Origin: Accumulibacter sp.
GTDB lineage: Bacteria > Pseudomonadota > Gammaproteobacteria > Burkholderiales > Rhodocyclaceae
Length of the DNA: 6,470 nucleotides
NCBI GenBank assembly: GCA_003538495.1
Contig: DPSD01000371.1
Coordinates: 1-6,470, forward strand
Reading direction: 5' to 3'
Within the stretch, counting starts at the first letter, position 1. Every line of letters begins with the position of its first letter. Shown in pieces: positions 1 through 6,388 of the stretch. The position numbers and the translations under genes are program-made. Under the pieces are notes generated by a model. The model ran no database searches and was not told where the DNA came from. It saw only the letters and a list, made by a program, of their open reading frames with translations.

Positions 1-497
1 AGGATCGAGCGATCCGCTGCGATCGATTCCCTGGTCAGACCACGTTTGCCATGGCCACTCGTATTGACGACCGGCTGACCGTGCTGGTAGCGGTAAAAGA
101 AGTCAACGTCTGGCTGCCCCGCCTGCGGGCGCGCTCGCTCCACACGCTCGTCCTCAAGGGAAAATGCCTGCGCCACCGAACGGAACGAGAGCAGATGGCG
201 CAGCGGTATCGAGTCTTTGGCGTCTCTCACGACGCAATCGACCGACGCCGGCTCTTTCGTCCCGCCCTTCCATATCCATTCCCCGACGCCGCCTCCCTTT
301 CGAGTCACCTCCCGAAGTTCCTTCGGAGCCGAACGTATCAGGCTGATCGCTTCAAAAAGATTCGACTTGCCGCTGCCGTTGGGACCAATGAGGAGATTCA
401 GCGCCTGGAGTTCAATGCCAGGATTGTCAGTGCCGAAAGACAGAAAATTTCTTGGCGCCAGATGGCGGATCAAAATGCAGTTGCTCGGGTCGGGCAT
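1..497 (-). CDS. AAA-family ATPase (RecF/OLD/SMC-like, COG4637-type), N-terminal part only
   Basis: Reading from an ATG at 497 gives 165 uninterrupted codons that run off the left edge, so the C-terminal part is missing. The protein starts MPDPSNCILIRHLAPRNFLS, followed by a short beta strand and a clear Walker A motif, GPNGSGKS, at residues 38-45. The next stretch, with the VTRKGGGVGEWIWKGG segment near residues 67-82, fits from memory the predicted ATPases of the COG4637/AAA_21 group, which belong to the RecF/OLD/SMC-like ABC ATPases. The signature motif, Walker B and any C-terminal nuclease domain lie outside the window. The start is supported by a GAGGAG ribosome site nine bases upstream. 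The ATG lies three bases after the hsdS stop, so the gene belongs to the type I operon. Related ATPases are often paired with a small Toprim- or DUF4276-like gene, but whether one follows here cannot be seen. The ATPase call is firm; its role in defence is inferred from position. Confidence 0.85.
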   Translation of the reverse strand, partial: MPDPSNCILIRHLAPRNFLSFGTDNPGIELQALNLLIGPNGSGKSNLFEAISLIRSAPKELREVTRKGGGVGEWIWKGGTKEPASVDCVVRDAKDSIPLRHLLSFRSVAQAFSLEDERVERARPQAGQPDVDFFYRYQHGQPVVNTSGHGKRGLTRESIAADRSI

Positions 498-500
498 GGC

Positions 501-1916
501 TCAAGTCTCCTCAGCGTCAACTTCATGCAGATTGCCGGCGTCGTCGAGCGTTTCGCCGTCGACTCCTGCAGATGTGTCAGGCGCAACTTCGTCGGGCAGG
601 CGCGTCGCCGCCTCGCGCACGTCGAGCTTGCCGGTCACGACGTCGGCGACGAGGCGAGTGCGGTATTCGCGGAGCAGGTCGATTTCGCGTTCGAGGCGAT
701 CTATCACCACCTCAATCGGATGGGTTTCGGCCCCAATACGCTCGACGACTGCTTCCTGCTCTCGCTTCGGGGGCAACGCCAGATAGTAGTTTCTTATCGT
801 AGAGATGTTCACGTGGGGCGCGGTTGCGCCCATCACATCCTGAAGGGCCTGCCCGTATGTGGATCGACTATTCAACAGCCACATTACAAACTTGCTGCAG
901 TGTTCGGTCGCAATCCTGAAGACCATCATGCGCTGTGATATGCACAATTGGGCGGCCGCCGGTACGCACGCCGCGATTCCGAAACGTTCGCCCTCTCTTG
1001 AATAGAGAATATCTCCTTCTTGAGGTTGTAGTCGCGTCGTCCAACGCGCGTAGTCGCGTGAAGAGACCTTCTTCGCTTGGTCGACAAGAACAACCCCAGC
1101 GACAATATCGGCAGTTCGGATCGCCGGATGCGTGCCGGCGTCTGAATACCTCGGCGTCGCATGGAGGCAGTCTACGATATTCAGGGCTACAAACTTCAGC
1201 CGCCATACCCGCCAATGCTGCGGAATGTCGCCGAGCCAGGGGATGCCGGAGGGTTTGAGGGGGACGGAGGGGTCGAGGCCGCGGGTGACGGCGCGGTGGA
1301 TGATGGCCTGCTTCTGCTCGTTGAGCAGCGCGATCACCTTCCGCTTCGCCCGGATTGCCCGCTCCAACCGCCCGTTCGCCCAGTCCAAAAACCGCACGAT
1401 CGCCGCCTGCTCTGCGGGTGGTGGGAGCGCGACGGGCATCCGCTTGAAGTGCGAGAAGTCCAAGCCCTGGCGAAGTCCCGAGCCGTAGCCGTAAATGGCC
1501 TTGCTCATATCCCAGACGTTGAGGAACTGAAAACCAAAGTCGGGACTGACACCTGTGTTCACTCGCAAGGCTAAGTAGGCTGATGTGATGATGCCACGAT
1601 CGCGGACCATTCCTACACGGAGGCTGGTATGGTCATTCTGAAGATCGGTGGTGCGAAGGACGATGTCGCCCGGATTGACGATCTGATAGGTTTCGAACGA
1701 TTCAGGTACTAGGCCGTGGAGTTTCTCCGCAGGCTTGATGACGATGCGACCATAGCTGAGAGAAAGCACGGTCTTCTCCTTCATGCCGTGGTTGCGTTCG
1801 CGATTGGGCACGAAAGCACCAAACGCGGGCCGGTTTTCCCAATGGCTCGGCACCTTCCCGAGCCACGGCAACCCGGACTCCTTGTACTCCGCATACGGCC
1901 TGAGGTCGGCGATCAT
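501..1916 (-). CDS. hsdS: Type I restriction-modification specificity subunit HsdS
   Basis: This 471-residue protein is the DNA-recognition subunit; two HsdM subunits bind it to form the methyltransferase, and HsdR would join for restriction. It has the classic two-half layout. The box SGLPWLGKVPSHW (residues 14-26) opens the first target recognition domain (TRD), and its near copy SGIPWLGDIPQHW (223-235) opens the second. Each TRD ends in an LPP motif plus EQ (LPPPAEQ near 164-170, LPPKREQ near 381-387), followed by a helical spacer: ERAIRAKRKVIALLNEQKQA from residue 185, and RLEREIDLLREYRTRLV near 407-423, ending VVTGKLDVR. The last 35 or so residues form an acidic tail. The ATG at 1916 overlaps the nuclease stop as ATGA and follows a G-rich GGGGGAT site. 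The open frame continues further upstream, but that part only shadows the nuclease gene. The recognition sequence cannot be read from the protein; two different TRDs predict an asymmetric bipartite target. Confidence 0.96.
   Translation of the reverse strand: MIADLRPYAEYKESGLPWLGKVPSHWENRPAFGAFVPNRERNHGMKEKTVLSLSYGRIVIKPAEKLHGLVPESFETYQIVNPGDIVLRTTDLQNDHTSLRVGMVRDRGIITSAYLALRVNTGVSPDFGFQFLNVWDMSKAIYGYGSGLRQGLDFSHFKRMPVALPPPAEQAAIVRFLDWANGRLERAIRAKRKVIALLNEQKQAIIHRAVTRGLDPSVPLKPSGIPWLGDIPQHWRVWRLKFVALNIVDCLHATPRYSDAGTHPAIRTADIVAGVVLVDQAKKVSSRDYARWTTRLQPQEGDILYSREGERFGIAACVPAAAQLCISQRMMVFRIATEHCSKFVMWLLNSRSTYGQALQDVMGATAPHVNISTIRNYYLALPPKREQEAVVERIGAETHPIEVVIDRLEREIDLLREYRTRLVADVVTGKLDVREAATRLPDEVAPDTSAGVDGETLDDAGNLHEVDAEET
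507..512 (-). promoter_or_regulatory. Ribosome binding site of the ATPase gene
   Basis: GAGGAG on the minus strand lies nine bases before the ATG at 497 and inside the last codons of hsdS. It supports the chosen start and suggests that the ATPase has its own efficient initiation signal in addition to coupling with hsdS. Confidence 0.6.
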
Positions 1917-3052
1917 GGATCCCCCACCACCGCTCGCCGGGCGGCGCTCTCGCGGGCGTGCTCGATCGCCTGGTGCAGCCGCGCACGCAGCAAAGGCAGC
2001 GGCGGCAACTCCGTCAGGTACTCGCTGACGCGGATCGATTTGGCATCGAGCTGCAGCAATTCCACCTGCTCGGCGTCTGCGGACGCGCACAGGATGAGTC
2101 CGATCGGGGCTTCCTCGCCGGGAGCGCGTTCGTGCTTGTCCAGCCAGCGCAGGTACAGTTCCATCTGCCCGACATGGCCCGGCTGGAAGGATTCCAGCTT
2201 CAGTTCGACGGCGATCAGCCGGCGCAGATGACGGTGGAAGAAAAGCAGGTCGAGATGAAAATCGTCCCTGCCGACGCTGATGCGCTTTTGCCGGGCGACG
2301 AAGGCGAAGCCGCTGCCCAGTTCCAGCAACACCCCCTCGATCTCGCGCAGGATGGCGCTCTCGAGGTCGCGTTCGCTGTAGGCGCCCTTGAGTCCCAGCA
2401 GGTCGAGCAGGTAGGGATCGCGAAAGACGATGTCGGGGCTCATCTGCCCGTCGCGAAGTCTGCCGATCTCCGCCGCGATGACGTCTTGCGGCTTCTTCGA
2501 CAGCGCGGTGCGCTCGAACAACAGGCCGCCGATCTTCTGGCGCAGCGTGCGCACGTCCCAACGCTCGATGCGGCACATCTCCGCGTAAAAATCGCGGGCC
2601 AGCGGATCCTTGAGCGGCAACAGCTCGACGAAATGGCTCCAGCTCAATTGTGTCGACAGCGTCGACACAATCTCCTGGTTCGTGAAACCCTGACAGAACT
2701 GAATGGCGCGATAGAGCGAGCGGAGGGTAAAGGCCTGCCCGAATTCGACGGTCAATTCGCGTGACACGGTCGCGAGAATGCGTTTTCCGTACGGCGCCCG
2801 CTCATCCTGAAGACTCTCGGCGAGGAGTCGACGCCCGAGATGCCAGTACAGCAGCGTCGTGGTCGAATTCGCAACTGTGGCAATCCGCTGGCGGGCGGAC
2901 TGGATCAGTTCTCTCAAGTCAGTGAGGAGCGCCGCCTCATCCACGACGACAGGCACCTGTGCCCTGGCGGTATGCCCGGCGTGCTCTTGCCTCCCGGTCT
3001 GTAGCGCAGAGGGCTTGAGTTCCTGGGGCAAAGTAGTGGACTTCTTCTTCAT
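1913..3052 (-). CDS. DUF1016/YhcG-family PDDEXK nuclease
   Basis: This 379-residue protein has the two domains of the YhcG family. After a low-complexity basic N-terminus, a helical DUF1016 N-terminal domain spans about residues 40-185 and contains the characteristic STLSTQLSWSHF and ERWDVRTLRQKI segments. A C-terminal PDDEXK endonuclease-like domain covers about 205-350. The likely catalytic set is intact: E237 or E239 in the ILREIE helix, D268 in FHLDLLF, E283 and K285 in AVELKL, and Q296 in VGQMELYLRW. Family members are often found beside type I restriction genes, and their biochemical role is poorly known. Here the gene sits between hsdM and hsdS, overlapping the hsdM stop by ATGA and the hsdS start by ATGA. 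An in-frame start further upstream at 3217 would add 55 residues of shadow sequence from hsdM and is rejected. The family call is firm; DNA cleavage and cooperation with the methyltransferase are inferred. Confidence 0.93.
   Translation of the reverse strand: MKKKSTTLPQELKPSALQTGRQEHAGHTARAQVPVVVDEAALLTDLRELIQSARQRIATVANSTTTLLYWHLGRRLLAESLQDERAPYGKRILATVSRELTVEFGQAFTLRSLYRAIQFCQGFTNQEIVSTLSTQLSWSHFVELLPLKDPLARDFYAEMCRIERWDVRTLRQKIGGLLFERTALSKKPQDVIAAEIGRLRDGQMSPDIVFRDPYLLDLLGLKGAYSERDLESAILREIEGVLLELGSGFAFVARQKRISVGRDDFHLDLLFFHRHLRRLIAVELKLESFQPGHVGQMELYLRWLDKHERAPGEEAPIGLILCASADAEQVELLQLDAKSIRVSEYLTELPPLPLLRARLHQAIEHARESAARRAVVGDP
2647..2671. repeat. Perfect 11-bp inverted repeat inside the nuclease gene
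   Basis: ATTGTGTCGAC at 2647-2657 and its exact reverse complement GTCGACACAAT at 2661-2671 are separated by three bases. The repeat lies inside the nuclease reading frame, coding for residues around IVSTLSTQ, and in the mRNA would form an 11-bp stem with a three-base loop. The repeated S-T codons of this family-typical segment explain part of the symmetry, but not all of it. Whether the hairpin has a function is unknown. Confidence 0.9.
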
Positions 3053-5352
3053 CGCTGACCGACCCTGAGCAGACCATCCAGCAAGCCCTCGGCCTCCTTC
3101 TCGATGGCCAGGATGTCGGCGCTGATCTCTTCGAGCGTGCGCAGCGGCGGCGGCTTGTAGAAGTGGCGCGTGAAGCTGATCTCGTAGCCGATCTTGGTGG
3201 CGTCGTCCCTGATCCACGCGTCGGGCGTGTACGGCAGCACCTCGCGGCGGATGAAGGCTTCGATGCCGCCGTCTTCGAGCAGCGGCACCTGCTCGGTATC
3301 GCGCAGGTCGGCATCGGGCTCGTACTCGACGATGGCGGGCCTGCCATCCACGCTCACCGCGTAGAGGCCGCGCAGCGGCTCGGCCCTGACCTTGCCGGGC
3401 TTGTGCACCCTGGAGATGACCGGCGGTGCGCTCTCGACGCGCCAGCTCACGGCTTTGAGGATCTGCTTGAGGTCGGCGGCGGCGAGTTTGATCCCGGCCG
3501 TCTTCAGCGCGGCGTCCACGCGGTCGCGGAAGACGTTGTGATCGTCGAAGAGCGCCTCGCCCAGCAGCACGCGCAGCCGGGTAGCCACGTCGACCAGGCG
3601 GCCGTCGCGTTCCCAGGTCCTGGCGTCGAGCAGCTTCTTCTTCTGTCGCTCGGGCAGGCCCCTCTTCGTGCCGCCTTCGTCGTCTTCGCCTTCGGGGTCG
3701 TCGCTGCTGCCCCAGTCGGCGAGGCGCTTCTCGAGCGCGACGGAAACCGCCGAGAAACGGCTGAACAGGTCGTCGCCGAACTCTTCGTAGAGCGCGGCGC
3801 GCAGGTCCTCGTCGCCGGAGTTGAAGCGCAGCGTTTCGATGGCCTTGAGCGAAAGCTGGCTGTGCAGGCGCAGCGGGCGCTCGACGGTGACCTTCCAGTA
3901 GCCGAAAGCGGCATTCGGGAAGATCTTCGACTCGGGCGTCTCCGCGAAGTCGAGGAAGCAGCGGCTGATGCGCTCGATGTCCTCAAGCGAGAGTTCGCAG
4001 TTCTTCTTGCCGAGGTTTTTGCGCAGCGGCTTGAACCACTGGCTGGCGTCAATGAGCTGCACCCGGCCCTGGCGGTGCGCAGGCTTGCGGTTGGACAGCA
4101 CCCAGATGTAGGTGGCGATGCCGGTGTTGTAGAAGAGGTTGAGCGGTAGGGCGACGATGGCTTCGAGCCAGTCGTTCTCGATCAGCCAGCGGCGGATGTT
4201 GCTCTCGCCCTGGCCGGCATCGCCGGTGAACAGCGAACTGCCGTTATGCACCTCGGCGATGCGGCTGCCGAGGGCCGACTGGCCGTTCATCTTGGATGCC
4301 ATGTTGGCGAGGAAGAGCATTTGCCCGTCGCTCGAACGCGTGACGAGCGACAGCTCCTCGCCCTGGTGCATGACCTTGAAGCGCGGGTCGCGCATGCCGT
4401 CCTTGCCGCCCATGGCTTCCAGGTCCTTCTTCCAGCTCTTGCCGTAGGGCGGGTTGGCGAGCATGAAATCGAACTCGCGGGCGGGGAAGGCGTCGTGCGC
4501 CAGCGTGGACCACTCGGCGCCGCCGACGATGTGCTCGGCGCTCTCGCCTTCGCCCTTCAGCAGCATGTCGGCCTTGCAGACGGCGTAGGTCTCGGGGTTG
4601 ATCTCCTGGCCGTAGAGCAGGCACCTGACCTGCTGGCTGCGCGCGGCGGCGATCGCCGTCAGCGTCTCCTCGGCGACGGTGAGCATGCCGCCGGTGCCGC
4701 AGGCGCAATCGTAGAGCAGGTAGGTGCCGGACCGGATCGCGGACTCGATCGGCCGGAACACCAGATTCGCCATCAGGCGAACCGCGTCGCGCGGCGTCCA
4801 GTGCTCGCCCGCTTCTTCGTTGTTCTCCTCATTGAACTTGCGCACCAGTTCCTCGAAGACCGTTCCCATCGAGTGGTTGTCGATGCCGGCCGGCGAGAGG
4901 TCGATGTCGGGGTCGAGGAACTTGTTGATCAGCGTGCCGATGGCGTCAGCCCTCGACAGCGTCTGCAACTGGTTGCGGAATTTGAAGTTTTCGAGGATGT
5001 CCTGGACGTTGGGCGAGAAGCCGTTGAGGTAGTCCTCAAAGTCCGCCAGAAGCTGTTGCTGGCTTCCTCTGGACTTGAGATCACGCAGGGTGAACTTCGA
5101 TGTGTTGTAGAACGCTTGACCCGCAGCATCACACAGCGCGGCGCGTTGCTCGGTGATATGCGCCTCGTCGAGCATTCTCTTGGTGGCGAGCACCTGCTCC
5201 TTGGCCGGCTCAAGCACCGCGTCCATGCGCCGGATGACGCACATCGGCAGGATCACGTCCGGGTACTTGCCGCGCTTGAAAAGATCGCGCAGGACGTCGT
5301 CAGCGATGCCCCAGATGAAGGAGACGATTTTGTTGTGCGTTGCCTGAGCCAC
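3049..5352 (-). CDS. hsdM: Type I restriction-modification DNA methyltransferase subunit HsdM (N6-adenine)
   Basis: This 767-residue protein transfers a methyl group from S-adenosylmethionine to adenine N6 in the site chosen by HsdS. An HsdM N-terminal helical domain (about 8-150) starts with the typical NKIVSFIWGIADDVLRDLFK. The catalytic N6_Mtase domain follows: GEHWTPRDAVRLM at 182-194, the SAM-binding motif DCACGTGG at 215-222, and the catalytic motif NPPY at 300-303. The GQEINPETYAVCKADMLLKG segment near 248-267 is also family-typical. It is much longer than the roughly 530-residue E. coli subunit: beyond about residue 500 there is a C-terminal extension with an acidic linker (DDPEGEDDEG, 551-560) and a helical end (PLRTLEEISADILAIEKEAE). 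This fits a longer HsdM subgroup. The start is GTG, giving the N-terminus M-AQATHNK, with AAGGAG ten bases upstream. It is the first gene of the operon, and its stop overlaps the nuclease start. Confidence 0.96.
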   Translation of the reverse strand: MAQATHNKIVSFIWGIADDVLRDLFKRGKYPDVILPMCVIRRMDAVLEPAKEQVLATKRMLDEAHITEQRAALCDAAGQAFYNTSKFTLRDLKSRGSQQQLLADFEDYLNGFSPNVQDILENFKFRNQLQTLSRADAIGTLINKFLDPDIDLSPAGIDNHSMGTVFEELVRKFNEENNEEAGEHWTPRDAVRLMANLVFRPIESAIRSGTYLLYDCACGTGGMLTVAEETLTAIAAARSQQVRCLLYGQEINPETYAVCKADMLLKGEGESAEHIVGGAEWSTLAHDAFPAREFDFMLANPPYGKSWKKDLEAMGGKDGMRDPRFKVMHQGEELSLVTRSSDGQMLFLANMASKMNGQSALGSRIAEVHNGSSLFTGDAGQGESNIRRWLIENDWLEAIVALPLNLFYNTGIATYIWVLSNRKPAHRQGRVQLIDASQWFKPLRKNLGKKNCELSLEDIERISRCFLDFAETPESKIFPNAAFGYWKVTVERPLRLHSQLSLKAIETLRFNSGDEDLRAALYEEFGDDLFSRFSAVSVALEKRLADWGSSDDPEGEDDEGGTKRGLPERQKKKLLDARTWERDGRLVDVATRLRVLLGEALFDDHNVFRDRVDAALKTAGIKLAAADLKQILKAVSWRVESAPPVISRVHKPGKVRAEPLRGLYAVSVDGRPAIVEYEPDADLRDTEQVPLLEDGGIEAFIRREVLPYTPDAWIRDDATKIGYEISFTRHFYKPPPLRTLEEISADILAIEKEAEGLLDGLLRVGQR

Positions 5353-5362
5353 TTTTGGGGCG

Positions 5363-5368
5363 CTCCTT
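5363..5368 (-). promoter_or_regulatory. Ribosome binding site deciding the GTG start of hsdM
   Basis: AAGGAG on the minus strand lies ten bases before the GTG at 5352. There is no in-frame ATG near the conserved N-terminus, so this site is the main support for a GTG start. The GTG start may lower the translation rate of hsdM. Confidence 0.65.
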
Positions 5369-5580
5369 GCATGTAACTGCGCAGCATATCATGGGCGACA
5401 CGGTTGATCCCCTCGCCCCGTCCCAATCGCGGGAGCGGAATGGCCGCTCAAGTTTGCACACCGGCCATGCAGCATCGAAAGTCCGCCTCGTATCATGGGT
5501 CGGCTTCTGGCCGATTGTACTCATAGAGTATCGTTGCCGATAGCGGCCGCACACCGAAATCTCGTTGTCGCACAAGACCT

Positions 5581-5697
5581 TCAAGGCAGCAGCGCCAGCG
5601 CCAGATGGTCTTCGGCGGCATGGGCGATCACCGTCGCGGGCAGCAGGTTCATGATGCTCACGTCGTCGTGACGGCTGCACGCGATGTGCTCGCCGAT
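5581..5697 (-). pseudogene. Remnant resembling the TOBE/Mop C-terminus of a molybdate ABC ATPase (ModC-like)
   Basis: The minus-strand frame reads IGEHIACSRHDDVSIMNLLP and then ATVIAHAAEDHLALALLP before a TGA at 5583-5581. The pattern of R-H-x-D-x-S-I-x-N-x-L-P-A-T-V followed by an alternating L-A-L strand resembles, from memory, the TOBE/Mop domain at the end of ModC, where the text usually runs on into a second strand and an ARITRRS-type motif. Here the frame stops early; a one-base shift near 5586 would give the continuation LKVLCDNEISV, which is only weakly similar. No ATPase domain lies upstream, because the toxin gene starts there. It is therefore best read as a decayed fragment left by a rearrangement at this site. 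A chance open frame or a tiny unrelated gene remains possible. Confidence 0.4.
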
Positions 5698-5798
5698 GGC
5701 TTCGAAGGCCAACTTACTGGCCGGCACTGCAAGTCGACAGACAGAAGTGCATCGGCGCTTGCCCGTAAGCAAAACTACCGCACAGCCGACACGCTATT

Positions 5799-6128
5799 TC
5801 AATCGAACAACTCGGCGTGCGTGCCCGCACGCACAAAAACGACCAGACCGGTCTTGCCGCTGTCGTCGAGCTTGTAGGTGAGCAGGAAATCGCCACCAAT
5901 ATGGCATTCCCTGTGGCCTTCCCAATGACCGAGCAAGGGATGATCCTGCCATTCCGGTCCCAGGGGTGCCGTATTGGCAATCAAGAGAAGCATGGCCTCC
6001 TTGAGCCGATTCATGTCGTAACGGCCAGCCCTGGACAAGCGTTCCCAGTCTTTCAGAAAGGTCTTCGCATAGTCTGCCGCACGCGGCAACAGCGCGCGTT
6101 TACTCGCGGCTGTTCTTTTCGAGGTCAT
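5799..6128 (-). CDS. yafQ: YafQ-family mRNA interferase toxin (type II toxin-antitoxin)
   Basis: This 109-residue RelE-superfamily toxin is expected to cut mRNA on the ribosome when it is not held by its antitoxin. It aligns by eye with E. coli YafQ: MNRLKEAMLLLIANTAPL matches the MNKLKYLMTLLINNTLPL helix, and the ends GTHAELFD and GTHAALFG correspond. All residues tied to YafQ activity are present with nearly the same spacing: H63 (in DHPL), H76 and D80 (in HRECHIGGD), H104 and F108 (in GTHAELF). The toxin is thus likely to be active. About 15 extra basic residues precede the YafQ core. The ATG at 6128 lies inside the end of the antitoxin gene (29-base overlap) with no obvious ribosome site, so its translation probably depends on that of the antitoxin. 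A longer in-frame reading from 6215 lies inside the antitoxin gene and is not used. Confidence 0.93.
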   Translation of the reverse strand: MTSKRTAASKRALLPRAADYAKTFLKDWERLSRAGRYDMNRLKEAMLLLIANTAPLGPEWQDHPLLGHWEGHRECHIGGDFLLTYKLDDSGKTGLVVFVRAGTHAELFD

Positions 6129-6378
6129 CAAACTGTTCGGTGGCCGTAACAAAGCGTGCGCGGTGCGTGTGGGCAATTTCGTCGGCTTCGGCCATCGCAC
6201 TGCACGTTTCGGCATTCGGTAGCTTGAGCGCGAACGGGAGTTGTTTCTCGGCCGCCACGCGGGTCAGAAACACGCGCACCGCGTCGGAAAGCGACAGTCC
6301 CATCGCGGCCAGCGTTTCCGTAGCCTGCGCCTTGATTTCTTCGCTCACGCGAACATGCACCATTGTCGTAGCAGCCAT
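6100..6378 (-). CDS. dinJ: RelB/DinJ-family antitoxin
   Basis: This 92-residue antitoxin should bind and block the YafQ-like toxin and, through its N-terminal ribbon-helix-helix fold, repress its own promoter as a dimer. The N-terminus shows the DNA-binding strand MVHVRVSE (residues 6-13), helix IKAQATETLAAMG, and the second helix SLSDAVRVFLTRVAAEKQLPF, which is typical of RelB/DinJ proteins. The charged C-terminal half (from about residue 55, ending FDDLEKNSRE) would wrap the toxin. Three start codons are possible: ATG at 6381, 6378 and 6363. The one at 6378 is chosen because GGAGG lies five bases upstream, while 6381 is too close to it. The gene precedes and overlaps the toxin gene, the normal order for this family. 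Confidence 0.92.
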   Translation of the reverse strand: MAATTMVHVRVSEEIKAQATETLAAMGLSLSDAVRVFLTRVAAEKQLPFALKLPNAETCSAMAEADEIAHTHRARFVTATEQFDDLEKNSRE

Positions 6379-6383
6379 CATCG

Positions 6384-6388
6384 CCTCC
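6384..6388 (-). promoter_or_regulatory. Ribosome binding site of the antitoxin gene
   Basis: GGAGG on the minus strand is five bases from the ATG at 6378 and only two bases from the ATG at 6381, which favours the 6378 start. Confidence 0.7.

Larger units (their letters stand above)
5353..5798 (-). other. Intergenic region between the toxin gene and hsdM
   Basis: This stretch separates the toxin-antitoxin pair from the restriction operon and should contain the hsdM promoter. No strong -35/-10 pair stands out. Weak -10-like candidates on the minus strand are TACAAT (in GAGTACAATCGG, near 5515) and TATGCT (near 5389), neither with a convincing -35 box. A small hairpin, TATCG-TTGC-CGATA, lies at 5529-5542. 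No clear terminator follows the toxin gene, so read-through into hsdM is possible. The left part of this region, about 5390-5560, shows no coding signal I trust. The right part holds the broken frame listed separately. Confidence 0.5.

Noticed and set aside
501..2576. A single 691-residue minus-strand open frame containing hsdS
   Set aside because: The first 220 residues are an arginine/alanine-rich shadow of the nuclease gene in another frame. HsdS similarity begins at the ATG at 1916, which overlaps the nuclease stop as ATGA.
1913..3217. Nuclease start 55 residues further upstream
   Set aside because: The extra part is low-complexity sequence overlapping the conserved HsdM C-terminus, and it would destroy the neat ATGA junction at 3052.
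4246..5376. Long plus-strand open frame of 376 residues opposite hsdM
   Set aside because: It is antisense to a clearly conserved gene, rich in V, A, L and G with no recognisable domain, as expected from the reverse strand of GC-rich coding DNA. The same holds for the plus-strand frames at 51-938, 1958-2764 and 3163-4149.
5300..5680. 126-residue minus-strand open frame across the hsdM leader
   Set aside because: It overlaps the hsdM start and ribosome site, its composition is unlike a protein, and it has no convincing start. Only a short stretch near 5586 could be a frameshifted continuation of the TOBE-like remnant.
6075..6088. Inverted repeat TGCCGC-AC-GCGGCA just after the antitoxin stop
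   Set aside because: The arms are six bases with a two-base centre, inside the toxin gene and with no T-run; this is expected by chance in GC-rich DNA and is not a terminator.
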